From Paenibacillus algorifonticola (GTDB lineage: Bacteria > Bacillota > Bacilli > Paenibacillales > Paenibacillaceae), in the NCBI RefSeq assembly GCF_000971975.1, contig NZ_KQ040782.1, positions 64,082 to 128,081 of the forward strand: a stretch of DNA of 64,000 bases, given 5' to 3'. Of this stretch, positions 28,672 through 37,781 are shown in pieces (the stretch's first letter is position 1; the number at the start of each line of letters is the position of its first letter). The position numbers and the translations under genes were made by a program. Under the pieces are notes generated by a model, which did not search any database, was not told the origin of the DNA, and worked only from the letters and a program-made list of their open reading frames with translations.

Positions 28672-28691
28672 TTCTATTTAACGTCCTTCCG

Positions 28692-30167
28692 CTACGGAAT
28701 ATAAAGCAGCTGTCCTTCCTCTACCGTCGACTCATTCAAGCCGTTGTATAGTAGAATCTCTCGCGGGTTCAAGTTGTAGCGCACCGCAATAGAATCAAGC
28801 GTCTCGTCGCGCTGCACGATGCATACCCGAATTTTACGGAATTCCCGCTCGTCGGATTGCTTCAAAAACAAATTGCGCCACTCGATTTCATCCCCTGCGG
28901 GCTGCTGAGCCTTCGTCTGCTCCAGCGCATACTCCGCCGCCTCCTGCTCCGCTGCTTGCCGCGCTAATTGCTCCCGCTTGCTCGTTTGCAGCAGCGTCAC
29001 AAGCCCAACGCCTGATGCAGGGGATGCGGCCGCTTCCGGCGCCTTGCTGCCAAAGGCTATGCGCATCTCCTGCTTCTCAGGCTCCGCTTGCTGTTCCGCA
29101 CTTGCTTCCTCCGCCTCCTGCCAATCGCTTAAACGCTCCAGCTCGTTCTCCTGCCACGGAGATGTGTCATAACTATTCTGCTCCGCTGCCGCCGGGACGA
29201 AAGACTCCTCTTCCTGAAGCGGTTGTCCCCCCGGACTCCAGCCAAAGTCCTCCTCCTGTTGGTTGGCAGAAGCTCCCTGCTGCCTCTCCTGCGCGATACC
29301 ATGACCAAGCCCAGTCACTGCTGGCTGCTGCGCAAAAGCAGGCGGTGAATTAAAGTTAGCATTAAAGCTAGGCTGCGCTTGAGACTGATCCTGCTCCTGA
29401 AACCACTCTGCTGCCGACCAGCCTGCATCACGAGGCGACGAAGAGATCGTGACGCCAGCCTCCAGCTCTGCTACTTCCCCGCTTTCGCCAGCCGCCTCAT
29501 ATACCCGCTCATCATAAGCATTGTAAGCATCAATCTCGGATGCAGCCTCAATGAACTCTTGAGCTTCTTCCTGCTCCACCCTGAAAGGCAATTGCCCTTC
29601 CTGTCCAGCAAAATAAGGCTCGGCTTGCGCCCCCAAAGCGGCCTGGGCAGTCTGGGCGGCCTCAGCAGCCTCGTCAGCGGCGAATGATTCGCCACTCCCC
29701 CGCTGAAACTCATCTTCGAACGAAGCCTGATTGGTATCTACGCGATCATGGACGACGGTGAATGGCTCCTCGCGCCACGCTTCCTCCGGCTCCTGCTGCG
29801 GCTCCACGAGAATGCCGCGAAGCGACAGCACCCCAGTAATGTTAAGCGTTCGCGATGATAGCAAATCGACGTCGAAGTTATCAATTTCTACCGTTACATC
29901 GTCCAGCCGTGAAATTCGGTTCAGCGGCATCGTAATTTCGACGGGAATAAAATGCTCCAGCGCCTGTAGCGGAACCGCTTCGTTCGTACTGCGATATACC
30001 CCGCTCAGCAGCAGCTGGCCTTTCAGTACTGCGTGCTCCCCCTGCTCAACAACCTGAATGCGAGGTACAAGCTCAATTTCTTCCAGCTCATCGATATCGG
30101 CAACTTCATCCGACAGATGCACGCGTTCATACACGTCAAAGCGCAAGCCTTTCGTTTGATCCGTCAC
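28692..30167 (-). CDS. spoVID: Stage VI sporulation protein D, SpoVID
   Basis: The start is placed at GTG 30167 (VTDQTKGLRFDVYERV), 8 nt after GGAGG; TTG 30173 is an alternative. The protein has 491 residues. The N-terminal SpoVID domain (about 5-135) holds LKGQLLLSGVY and FIPVEITMPLNRI. A long acidic Gln/Glu/Ala-rich middle (about 140-420) is low complexity. A C-terminal LysM domain (about 440-491) reads VCIVQRDETLDSIAVRYNLN. SpoVID directs coat encasement of the forespore and binds SafA, whose gene is also in this window. Position between hemL and valS matches Bacillus. A sigma-E-like promoter lies at 30240-30269. Confidence 0.92.
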   Translation of the reverse strand: MTDQTKGLRFDVYERVHLSDEVADIDELEEIELVPRIQVVEQGEHAVLKGQLLLSGVYRSTNEAVPLQALEHFIPVEITMPLNRISRLDDVTVEIDNFDVDLLSSRTLNITGVLSLRGILVEPQQEPEEAWREEPFTVVHDRVDTNQASFEDEFQRGSGESFAADEAAEAAQTAQAALGAQAEPYFAGQEGQLPFRVEQEEAQEFIEAASEIDAYNAYDERVYEAAGESGEVAELEAGVTISSSPRDAGWSAAEWFQEQDQSQAQPSFNANFNSPPAFAQQPAVTGLGHGIAQERQQGASANQQEEDFGWSPGGQPLQEEESFVPAAAEQNSYDTSPWQENELERLSDWQEAEEASAEQQAEPEKQEMRIAFGSKAPEAAASPASGVGLVTLLQTSKREQLARQAAEQEAAEYALEQTKAQQPAGDEIEWRNLFLKQSDEREFRKIRVCIVQRDETLDSIAVRYNLNPREILLYNGLNESTVEEGQLLYIP

Positions 30168-30239
30168 GCTCAAGTCCTCCCTCCCTATACTGACCCATTT
30201 AGACAATGCTTGGGCTAAAAATGCTACTCTCACTAATTA

Positions 30240-30269
30240 TCTATATGGGCATAGGGGGGAGAGCATGAC
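30240..30269 (-). promoter_or_regulatory. Candidate sigma-E promoter of spoVID
   Basis: On the minus strand, GTCATGCT (30262-30269) and CATATAGA (30240-30247) are separated by 14 nt. They resemble the sigma-E -35 (GTCATATT) and -10 (CATACAAT) elements. spoVID is a mother-cell gene in Bacillus, which fits. Confidence 0.5.
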
Positions 30270-30284
30270 TATCTTTTGCAGCAG

Positions 30285-31259
30285 CTACAATTTAGCGCGC
30301 AATTTAGTAAGCCAATCGGGCTCAGGCGCTGCAACTTCGACAGGCAAATCTGTCCAAGGATGCGCAAAAATAAGCCGTTCGCCATGCAGCGCCTGCGTCT
30401 TCATCAGCTGCACAGAGCCGCCATAAAGCGAATCGCCGAGCAACGGATGACCCAAGTGGCTCATATGGACACGAATTTGATGCGTTCGTCCCGTCTCCAG
30501 CTGCAAACGGACCAGCGTCGCCCCTGCATAGTTCTCGGCCGTTTCATAGTGGGTTACAGCGGAATCGCCGCCCAGCGCAACACGCCGTCTGGAGCGATGG
30601 TGGCGGTCTTTGCCAATCGGAGCGTCAATGGTGCCTGCAGGTGGACGCGGACGACCTTGAACAAACGCGATATAGCGGCGGTCAATCGCCTTGCGGCGCA
30701 TCGCTTCGTCCAGCTTCCACTGGGCGAAATCATTTTTGGAATAAAGTACGGGGCCCGATGTATCGTCATCGAGACGGTGGATGTGGCGAACAGGCAGCGG
30801 ATCTTCTCGCAGCAGCATATGACGCGCCGCCGCTTCATCCAGCGTTCCTGCCTGATTAGCACCTGTGCCATGCACAGCCATGCCTGCCTCCTTGTATAGC
30901 ACAAGGCAAAAATCATCCTCGAAAAGAACAATAGGACGGGGACTGCCTTGCGATAGCTTCGCTTGACGGTACAGTGGATCACTAATCAGGTCCACAGCGG
31001 GAAACGCGAGCAAACGGATACGCTGCCCATCAAAGCGGATGCCGCCGACGGAGAACAGCCGATTGATCCATTTTTCCGGAAAAAGAGAACGGGCCAGCAG
31101 CCACTGCCGCACTTGGTGCGGATGACTGCCGGCCTCTAGTGTTCCGGTGTGTTCTCCAGGCTGCCCGTCATAATTTGGTGCAGACCATGAGCCTTCTGAC
31201 AGCTCCTGCCAATCAAGCTCAAGCCACTCCCCCGCCCGCTTATAGTGAAGCATTGGCAT
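30285..31259 (-). CDS. RluA-family pseudouridine synthase
   Basis: The start at 31259 is chosen because AGGAGG lies 9 nt upstream and the longer frame would overlap hemL. The protein has 324 residues. The catalytic motif HRLDDDTSG carries the nucleophilic Asp in HRLD. Other family blocks are GRTHQIRVHMSHLGHPLLGDSLYGG and LHGERLIFAHP. It converts uridine to pseudouridine in rRNA or tRNA; the exact site cannot be inferred. There is no clear N-terminal S4 domain of the RluD type. It directly follows hemL and probably shares its transcript. Confidence 0.9.
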   Translation of the reverse strand: MPMLHYKRAGEWLELDWQELSEGSWSAPNYDGQPGEHTGTLEAGSHPHQVRQWLLARSLFPEKWINRLFSVGGIRFDGQRIRLLAFPAVDLISDPLYRQAKLSQGSPRPIVLFEDDFCLVLYKEAGMAVHGTGANQAGTLDEAAARHMLLREDPLPVRHIHRLDDDTSGPVLYSKNDFAQWKLDEAMRRKAIDRRYIAFVQGRPRPPAGTIDAPIGKDRHHRSRRRVALGGDSAVTHYETAENYAGATLVRLQLETGRTHQIRVHMSHLGHPLLGDSLYGGSVQLMKTQALHGERLIFAHPWTDLPVEVAAPEPDWLTKLRAKL

Positions 31260-31313
31260 GGAATGAAACCTCCTATTGTCGAATGCAATCGCCCAAATTG
31301 CTGCTCGCGGCAA

Positions 31314-32615
31314 CTACAACCTGCTCAAAGCAGTTGCGTTGGCGGCAATCGTTGCATCAATATCTTCATCAGTATGGACAGCCGACACGAACATGCCTTC
31401 AAACTGCGATGGAGCGACGCTTACGCCAAGCTCCAGCATAGCAGCAAAATACGCCTTGAAGCGATCTAGATCTGCTGTTTTGGCTGTATCGTAATTGATG
31501 ACATGCGTTTCGGTGAAAAACGGGCATACCATCGAGCCGACACGGTTGATCGTGGAAGCAACGCCAGCCGCCTTCGCATTCGCTTCAAAGCCGTGCTGCA
31601 AACGGACCGCTTGACGCTCCAGCAGCTCATACGTTTCCGGCGTCAGCAGCTTGAGCGTCGTATAACCAGCAGCCATCGCCAGCGGATTGCCTGACAGCGT
31701 ACCCGCCTGATAAATCGGACCGCTCGGCGCCATAAGCTCCATCAGATCGCGTCTGCCGCCATAAGCGCCGACTGGCAAGCCGCCCCCGATCACCTTGCCG
31801 AAGCAAGTGATATCTGGCTTAATGCCATAAAGACCTTGCGCACTGCTGTAGTGGACGCGAAAGCCCGTCATCACTTCATCAAAAATAAGCAGGCTGCCAT
31901 ATTGCTCCGTTATGTCGCGCAGTCCTTGCAGAAAGCCCGGAAGCGGCGGGACTACGCCCATGTTTCCGGCAATCGGCTCGACGATGACGCAGGCAATTTC
32001 CTCGCCGTATTTTTCAAATACGAGCTTGATCGACTCTATATCATTGTAAGGCACGGTAATCGTCTGCGAGGCAATGCTTTCCGGCACGCCGGGACTGTCG
32101 GGCAAGCCAAGCGTCGCTACACCAGAACCCGCTTTAATGAGCAGGCTGTCGGCATGGCCGTGGTAAGAGCCTTCAAATTTGACGATTTTGCTGCGCTTCG
32201 TAAATCCACGAGCGAGACGCAAAGCACTCATCGTCGCTTCGGTGCCGGAGTTGACCATCCGGACCACATCAACCGAAGGCACGCGCTCGCATACAAGCTC
32301 CGCCATAAGCGTCTCCAGTTCCGTTGGCGCCCCAAAGCTGGTGCCTTTTTCCGCGGTACGCTTGATCGCTTCAACGACCTCTGGATGCGCATGACCCATA
32401 ATGAGCGGCCCCCATGAAGCGACGTAATCGATGTAGCTGTTGCCGTCGATATCAAATACGCGGCTGCCTTGGCCGCGCTCCATATAAACCGGATTCAAAC
32501 CTACGGATTTAAAAGCGCGAACCGGGCTGTTGACGCCGCCTGGAATCACTTGCTTGGCCCGTGCGAATGCCTCGCGTGAGCGAATATCGCTTCTGCCTGT
32601 AGATGAATGACTCAT
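31314..32615 (-). CDS. hemL: Glutamate-1-semialdehyde 2,1-aminomutase
   Basis: 433 residues. PLP enzyme that makes 5-aminolevulinate from glutamate-1-semialdehyde. The PLP lysine lies in [17 protein letters not shown], with substrate and cofactor motifs [16 protein letters not shown] and GSYHGHAD. It is 3 nt downstream of hemB. Confidence 0.98.
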   Translation of the reverse strand: MSHSSTGRSDIRSREAFARAKQVIPGGVNSPVRAFKSVGLNPVYMERGQGSRVFDIDGNSYIDYVASWGPLIMGHAHPEVVEAIKRTAEKGTSFGAPTELETLMAELVCERVPSVDVVRMVNSGTEATMSALRLARGFTKRSKIVKFEGSYHGHADSLLIKAGSGVATLGLPDSPGVPESIASQTITVPYNDIESIKLVFEKYGEEIACVIVEPIAGNMGVVPPLPGFLQGLRDITEQYGSLLIFDEVMTGFRVHYSSAQGLYGIKPDITCFGKVIGGGLPVGAYGGRRDLMELMAPSGPIYQAGTLSGNPLAMAAGYTTLKLLTPETYELLERQAVRLQHGFEANAKAAGVASTINRVGSMVCPFFTETHVINYDTAKTADLDRFKAYFAAMLELGVSVAPSQFEGMFVSAVHTDEDIDATIAANATALSRL

Positions 32616-32618
32616 CGA

Positions 32619-33617
32619 CTATTCATCCCCCTTCAACCAACGTGCCGCATCCTTCGCGTGGTACGTAATCAGAATGTCCGCGCCCGCGCGCTTCATTCCG
32701 GTCAGCGTCTCCAATACGACAGCGCGCTCGTCAATCCAGCCATTTGCCGCCGCCGCTTTTACCATTGCATATTCGCCGCTCACATTGTACGCCGCCACTG
32801 GCAGATCAAAATGCTCCTTCAGCAGGCGAATGACGTCCATATACGCAAGCGCAGGCTTAACCATCAGCATATCCGCGCCTTCAATGACGTCGGACTCCGC
32901 TTCCCGCAGCGCCTCGCGCGCATTGGCAGGGTCCATCTGATACGTCTTGCGGTCGCCGAATTGCGGCGTTGAATGCGCCGCTTCACGGAACGGGCCGTAA
33001 AAGGCGGAAGCATATTTGACCGAGTAGGACAAAATCGGTATATGCGTAAAGCCCGCTTCATCCAGACCTTCACGAATGGCGCCAACGAAGCCGTCCATCA
33101 TGTTGGACGGAGCGATCATATCCGCGCCTGCCTCAGCTTGCGAAACCGCTGTACGAACGAGCTGTGTCAGTGAAGCATCGTTATCGACCTCTGCGTTGCC
33201 TGTACGCTCATGCACATGGATAAGGCCGCAATGACCGTGATCTGTAAACTGGCAAAGGCAAGTATCCGCTACAACGAGCAGCTCAGGCGCCCAGCCCTTT
33301 ACAGCACGAATAGCCTCTTGCACAATACCGTCAGGAGCAAATGCAGAAGTACCTTCGCTATCCTTGTCATCTGGAACGCCAAACAGCATGACGGATGGAA
33401 TGCCCAGAGCCGTAACTTCCCTGATTTCCGCTTCCAATCGATCTAATGAAAAATGATAAACGCCCGGCATCGATGTGATCTCTTCCTTCACATTCGTGCC
33501 CACCGTCACAAAAATCGGATAAATAAAATCATTAGCAGAAAGCGCCGTTTCCCTCACCATGCTGCGAAGAGCGGCGGATTGCCGCAATCTCCGATGTCTT
33601 ACGACAGGAAATGCCAT
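32619..33617 (-). CDS. hemB: Delta-aminolevulinic acid dehydratase (porphobilinogen synthase)
   Basis: 332 residues from ATG 33617, with GGAGGA upstream. It condenses two ALA to porphobilinogen. The zinc cysteines are in [14 protein letters not shown]. The active-site lysines are in [15 protein letters not shown] and [12 protein letters not shown]. It belongs to the heme operon. A 119-nt gap to the CobA-HemD gene upstream holds no obvious signal. Confidence 0.98.
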   Translation of the reverse strand: MAFPVVRHRRLRQSAALRSMVRETALSANDFIYPIFVTVGTNVKEEITSMPGVYHFSLDRLEAEIREVTALGIPSVMLFGVPDDKDSEGTSAFAPDGIVQEAIRAVKGWAPELLVVADTCLCQFTDHGHCGLIHVHERTGNAEVDNDASLTQLVRTAVSQAEAGADMIAPSNMMDGFVGAIREGLDEAGFTHIPILSYSVKYASAFYGPFREAAHSTPQFGDRKTYQMDPANAREALREAESDVIEGADMLMVKPALAYMDVIRLLKEHFDLPVAAYNVSGEYAMVKAAAANGWIDERAVVLETLTGMKRAGADILITYHAKDAARWLKGDE

Positions 33618-33736
33618 CTTCCATTCCTCCTCCAACTGTTTTGTGAAGCCTATGTCGCGCCAATTATGGCTGGCCCTTGCCTCTTTTGTTATCTAAACGA
33701 AATACTTGCCCATCCATCTATTAGAAAAATAATGCC

Positions 33737-35287
33737 TTATTCCCGTTCCGCGCTGCGGTACTTAATCATCGCATCAATAAGCGATGATATCGTCGCCTGT
33801 TCAGCCTCAGCAGCTACGCGCAAGCCCGCTTCTCTCATCTTTGCTGACGTCAGCGGCCCAATGCTGATAGCCGGAATGTCCAAAATCGCCTGCACAGGAT
33901 CGCTTATGCCACTGCGGCGCAGCTTCTCCAGCAAGTTCGTCACCGTCGAAGAGCTGGTGAACGTAATCATGTGAATCTGCTTCTCGTCGATCCATTCCAG
34001 CACCTGATCATCCTGCGTATCGGCAAGCACGGTCTCGTATACGTCGATTTCCGTTGGCAGCAGTCCTTTGGCTGCCAATTCGCGCGGCAGCACCTCGCGT
34101 GCCAAATCACCGCGCGGCAGCAGTACCCGCTCGCCAGCTTGCAGCTCTCCTGCAAGCTGCTCCAGCAGCCCTTCTGCCTGAAACTTTGCCGGCAGCAGCT
34201 CGGCAGTCAGCCCGCGATTTTCCAGCGCTTCGGCTGTCCTCGGGCCAACGGCAGCAATTCTAGCCTTATGGAAACGCCGGATATCAATGCCGAACCGTCT
34301 CAGCCAACGATAGAAATAGTCCACGCCGTTTACGCTCGTGAACATCAGCCAGCCATAATGCTCCGCTTCCTCCAGCGCAGCGCGCAGTGTAGCGACCGCT
34401 GCGGCCTCCTCAGGCTCGCGGATATCAATGACAGGGTATTCGCATGGCTCACCGCCCAGCTCATCTACAAGGTCAGCCAGCTCGCTTGCTTGTGCTCTCG
34501 CTCTCGTCACCAGCACGCGCGTGCCGAACAGCGGCTTGCTTTCGTACCACTGCAATTGCTCGCGCTGCAGCACGACATCGCCAACGACAATGACAGCCGG
34601 CGGCTGAAAATTCGCCTCGCGCACCATTTGCTCAATCGTAGCCAGCGTGCCGACAATCGTCTGCTGCTCGACTCTGGTGCCCCAACGCACCAGTGCAACA
34701 GGCGTTGTGCCAGGCTTGCCATATTTCATTAACTGATCGGCGATATAGCCAATTTTGGCTACGCCCATCAGAAAAATAAGCGTTCCTGTAGCATTGGTTA
34801 CCTTGTCCCAATAAATCGAGCGGTCCAGCTTATCAGGGCTTTCATGTCCCGTTATGATCGAAAGCGAGGACGCAAAATCACGATGCGTCACCGGAATTCC
34901 AGCGTAAGCAGGCACAGCAATCGCGGAAGTAATGCCCGGCACGATTTCAAAGCCTATGCCGTTTTCCTTAAGCAGCCCTGCTTCCTCGCCTACGCGGCCA
35001 AAAATCGTCGGATCGCCGCCCTTAAGCCGCGTCACCACCTTGCCTTGCAAAGCAAGGTCAACAAGCAGCTGGTTAATTTCCTCCTGCTTCATCGTGTGGC
35101 GGTCGGGAAGCTTGCCTACGTATACCTTCTCGGCACCTGGCTTCATATGCGCAAGCAGCCTAGGGCTTGCCAAGCGGTCATAGACGACAACATCGCTTTT
35201 CTTCAAATATTCCAAGCCGCGCAGCGTAATCAGCTTGGCGTCTCCCGGACCCGCACCAACCAAATAAACGATACCTTTCCCCATCAC
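33737..35287 (-). CDS. cobA-hemD: Fused uroporphyrinogen-III C-methyltransferase / uroporphyrinogen-III synthase
   Basis: 516 residues with two enzymes in one chain. The N-terminal SUMT (CobA) domain covers about residues 5-245 (VGAGPGDAKLITLRG, VTRLKGGDPTIFGRVGEEA, GIPVTHRDFASSLSIITGH). The C-terminal HemD domain covers about 260-510 (VLVTRARAQASELADLVDELGG ... FTSSSTVTNLLEKL). Fused, it makes uroporphyrinogen III and sends part of it to precorrin-2 for siroheme or cobalamin. B. subtilis has separate hemD here. It overlaps no neighbour and ends 2 nt before hemC in the reading direction. Confidence 0.95.
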   Translation of the reverse strand: MMGKGIVYLVGAGPGDAKLITLRGLEYLKKSDVVVYDRLASPRLLAHMKPGAEKVYVGKLPDRHTMKQEEINQLLVDLALQGKVVTRLKGGDPTIFGRVGEEAGLLKENGIGFEIVPGITSAIAVPAYAGIPVTHRDFASSLSIITGHESPDKLDRSIYWDKVTNATGTLIFLMGVAKIGYIADQLMKYGKPGTTPVALVRWGTRVEQQTIVGTLATIEQMVREANFQPPAVIVVGDVVLQREQLQWYESKPLFGTRVLVTRARAQASELADLVDELGGEPCEYPVIDIREPEEAAAVATLRAALEEAEHYGWLMFTSVNGVDYFYRWLRRFGIDIRRFHKARIAAVGPRTAEALENRGLTAELLPAKFQAEGLLEQLAGELQAGERVLLPRGDLAREVLPRELAAKGLLPTEIDVYETVLADTQDDQVLEWIDEKQIHMITFTSSSTVTNLLEKLRRSGISDPVQAILDIPAISIGPLTSAKMREAGLRVAAEAEQATISSLIDAMIKYRSAERE

Positions 35288-35289
35288 TA

Positions 35290-36261
35290 CTATCCCCCGA
35301 TTTCCGCTAAAATGCGGTCCGCTCCTCTTGCAATGAGTGCTGCGGCAACTTCCTTGCCCAGCGCCTCTGGATCGCTGCCCGTCTTGATTTCCTTCAGCAG
35401 CACTTCTCCATCCGCCGATCCTACAATTCCCGTCAGCGTAAGCTCAGCGCCTTCCAGCGTTCCGTCTGCACCTTTACGCACAACAGCATGGGCGCCAATC
35501 GGAATTTGGCAGCCGCCATTGAGTGCGCCAAGAAAGCTCCGCTCGGCACGTACCGCGTAGGCCGTTTCACCGTCATTAAATAAATCAAGCAGCCCACGGA
35601 TCTGCTCATCATTTTCCCGGCATTCAATGCCAAGCGCCCCTTGTCCAACTGCAGGCACCGATACGTCCTCCGGCAGAAAGGCGGATATGCGGTTTTCCCA
35701 TCCCATACGATTAAGTCCAGCTGCAGCTAGAACGACTGCATCGTAGCCTTCCGTCTCCAGCTTGCGGATACGCGAATCAATGTTTCCCCTGATCGATTCC
35801 ACTACAAGGTCAGGGCGCAGGTTTTTGAGCTGGCAGGAGCGTCGCAAGCTGCTGGTGCCTACTTTAGCACCATGCGGCAAATCAGCCAGACTCCCTCCTT
35901 GCTTCATAATGAGGCAATCCCGCGGATCAACACGCTTCGGAACCGCACCGTTCATTAAGCCCTCAGGCAGCTCGTACGGCATGTCCTTCATGCTGTGAAC
36001 CGCCATATCGATTTCGCCATCCAGCAGCGCTTGCTCGATTTCCTTTACGAATAACCCTTTCCCGCCAACCTTCGATAACGTCACATCGAGAATTTGATCG
36101 CCTTTTGTGACGATTTTCCGAATTTCAAACGCATAGTCGAAGCCATGCTGCTCGCTGATTCGTTTCAGCTCGTCAATTACTTGTCCCGTTTGCGTAAGCG
36201 CCAATGCACTCTGGCGGGTTCCGACGATTATGGTACGCTTTTCCTTATTGTTTGCTGCCAT
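35290..36261 (-). CDS. hemC: Hydroxymethylbilane synthase (porphobilinogen deaminase)
   Basis: 323 residues. It polymerises four porphobilinogens. The dipyrromethane-cofactor cysteine is Cys251 in [13 protein letters not shown]. The N-terminal [12 protein letters not shown] block and AVHSMKDMP carry substrate-binding residues. It immediately follows the precorrin-2 dehydrogenase gene. Confidence 0.98.
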   Translation of the reverse strand: MAANNKEKRTIIVGTRQSALALTQTGQVIDELKRISEQHGFDYAFEIRKIVTKGDQILDVTLSKVGGKGLFVKEIEQALLDGEIDMAVHSMKDMPYELPEGLMNGAVPKRVDPRDCLIMKQGGSLADLPHGAKVGTSSLRRSCQLKNLRPDLVVESIRGNIDSRIRKLETEGYDAVVLAAAGLNRMGWENRISAFLPEDVSVPAVGQGALGIECRENDEQIRGLLDLFNDGETAYAVRAERSFLGALNGGCQIPIGAHAVVRKGADGTLEGAELTLTGIVGSADGEVLLKEIKTGSDPEALGKEVAAALIARGADRILAEIGG

Positions 36262-36906
36262 TTATGTATTCCTCCTGTCAGTTGCTGCGATGAGCCGCTT
36301 AATCCAGGCATCTATATCGCCGTCTTCCTCGCCTTGCCATGGCGCTTCATGCGCCGCAAGCTTCAACACTTCACGCCGCAGCCCGCGATCGCCAATTGTG
36401 AGCTTCACCCGTTCACGAAGCTCCTTCAGCCTAGCTGTAATGCCGATATATTCCGGACCGTACCGCTGCGCAAGCTCCTCCCGAATACGAGAGGACAACG
36501 CCGGGCTCGCTCCGGATGCCGACACGGTAACGACCAGCTCGCCGCGCCGCACAACCGACGGATTAATAAAAGTTCCAGCCTCGGCCTCATCTGCACGATT
36601 AACCCAGATGCCTGCCTGCTCGCCATCCAGCGCAATTTGGCGATTCAGCTCCGCCTGATCCGTAGCGGCAAACAGCAACCTCGCTGCCAGCGCATCCTCG
36701 CTCGCATAAGCTCTTGCTTCCGTCTCAATGTGACCGGCATGCGCAAGCTCCTCCAGCTGGGGCGTGAAGACAAGCGCAATGACCGTCACCTGATCCGCTC
36801 CTGCCTCAAGCAGCCCTAGCACCTTGCGCTCGGCAATCGGGCCGCCGCCCACGACGATACAGCGGATACCTTGAAGCTTTAGCATTACCGGATAATAGCC
36901 GTTCAT
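36262..36906 (-). CDS. Precorrin-2 dehydrogenase (siroheme synthesis, Met8/SirC-like)
   Basis: The start at ATG 36906 (MNGYYPVMLKLQG) fits the AGGTGA site; GTG 36915 is an alternative. The protein has 214 residues. The Rossmann motif VVGGGPIAERKVLGLL near the N-terminus binds NAD. The VVTVSASGASPALSSRIREEL block is typical of the sirohydrochlorin-forming family. It oxidises precorrin-2 to sirohydrochlorin; some relatives also chelate iron. Together with the CobA domain next door it provides a siroheme branch inside the heme operon. Confidence 0.9.
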   Translation of the reverse strand: MNGYYPVMLKLQGIRCIVVGGGPIAERKVLGLLEAGADQVTVIALVFTPQLEELAHAGHIETEARAYASEDALAARLLFAATDQAELNRQIALDGEQAGIWVNRADEAEAGTFINPSVVRRGELVVTVSASGASPALSSRIREELAQRYGPEYIGITARLKELRERVKLTIGDRGLRREVLKLAAHEAPWQGEEDGDIDAWIKRLIAATDRRNT

Positions 36907-36922
36907 AAACTTCACCTAACTT

Positions 36923-37735
36923 CTAATGAAAATTAGATACGTAGCTTGCCAGCAAATTGAGAACTAGGAAGCTGAACGCCACAATATGCAGCTTCGCAAG
37001 CTGCGTACTCGTGCGGTTAAGCAACGACCGGTTTACAACAAAAATAATATATACAATTAAAGCGAGGAAAGAAGTGATTACTTTCCAATCTAATAACAGC
37101 GTCGAACGTCCTTCAATGAGCAGCAGCGTCACTGCAAGCGACAGCGACAAAGCAAGCAGTGGAACGCCGATAATGACAGCGCGATCAGAATATCTTTCAA
37201 TTTTATCAAGGCTTGGGAGCCTTCTCACATATTTGGACCAGCGTTTCTCCTTCAGCTCCCGATGAAGGAAAATATACATGCCGGCGAAAATAACGCCTAT
37301 TGTCAGTGACACATAGGAAACAAGCACGAGGCTAATATGCACAATCAGCAGCTCTCTTGCTGTTGTGGAAATCGCGAACATCGCCTCATTGCCCGGCTTG
37401 CTGTAAAGATTAAGCGCCAGCACGGAAAAACCAACGACGTTTACGAGAAACACAATAAACTCTATTTTGAAAAATCGGCTGATTACAAGCGATATAGAAA
37501 CCAAGAGCCAGCAAAACCCCAGCCAATATTCAAAGGTTGATATCGTGGCCACTTCAAAATGCGACACGATTCGCGAAATTAGAAATAGCGTCTGTAAAAT
37601 CCATACAAAAATAAGTAGCCCTGTACCCATCCGTTTCGCTCTCCGGCTTGCGTCCATAAAATCGGAGAAATAAAACAGAAGGCTCAGGGCGTATACATAA
37701 AGTATCGCGTCATACAACCAGTTTAGCGTTGCCAT
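36923..37735 (-). CDS. hemX: HemX/CcsA-like cytochrome c assembly membrane protein
   Basis: The start at 37735 (MATLNWLYDAIL) has GTGGAGG upstream. The protein has 270 residues and about eight transmembrane helices; it belongs to the CcmC/CcsA superfamily. HemX lowers HemA levels in B. subtilis. It lies between hemA and the tetrapyrrole genes, exactly as in Bacillus. Confidence 0.92.
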   Translation of the reverse strand: MATLNWLYDAILYVYALSLLFYFSDFMDASRRAKRMGTGLLIFVWILQTLFLISRIVSHFEVATISTFEYWLGFCWLLVSISLVISRFFKIEFIVFLVNVVGFSVLALNLYSKPGNEAMFAISTTARELLIVHISLVLVSYVSLTIGVIFAGMYIFLHRELKEKRWSKYVRRLPSLDKIERYSDRAVIIGVPLLALSLSLAVTLLLIEGRSTLLLDWKVITSFLALIVYIIFVVNRSLLNRTSTQLAKLHIVAFSFLVLNLLASYVSNFH

Positions 37736-37781
37736 AAATGCCTCCACATCGCCGCCCTATGCGTCTGTCAAGAGCGTGCTT

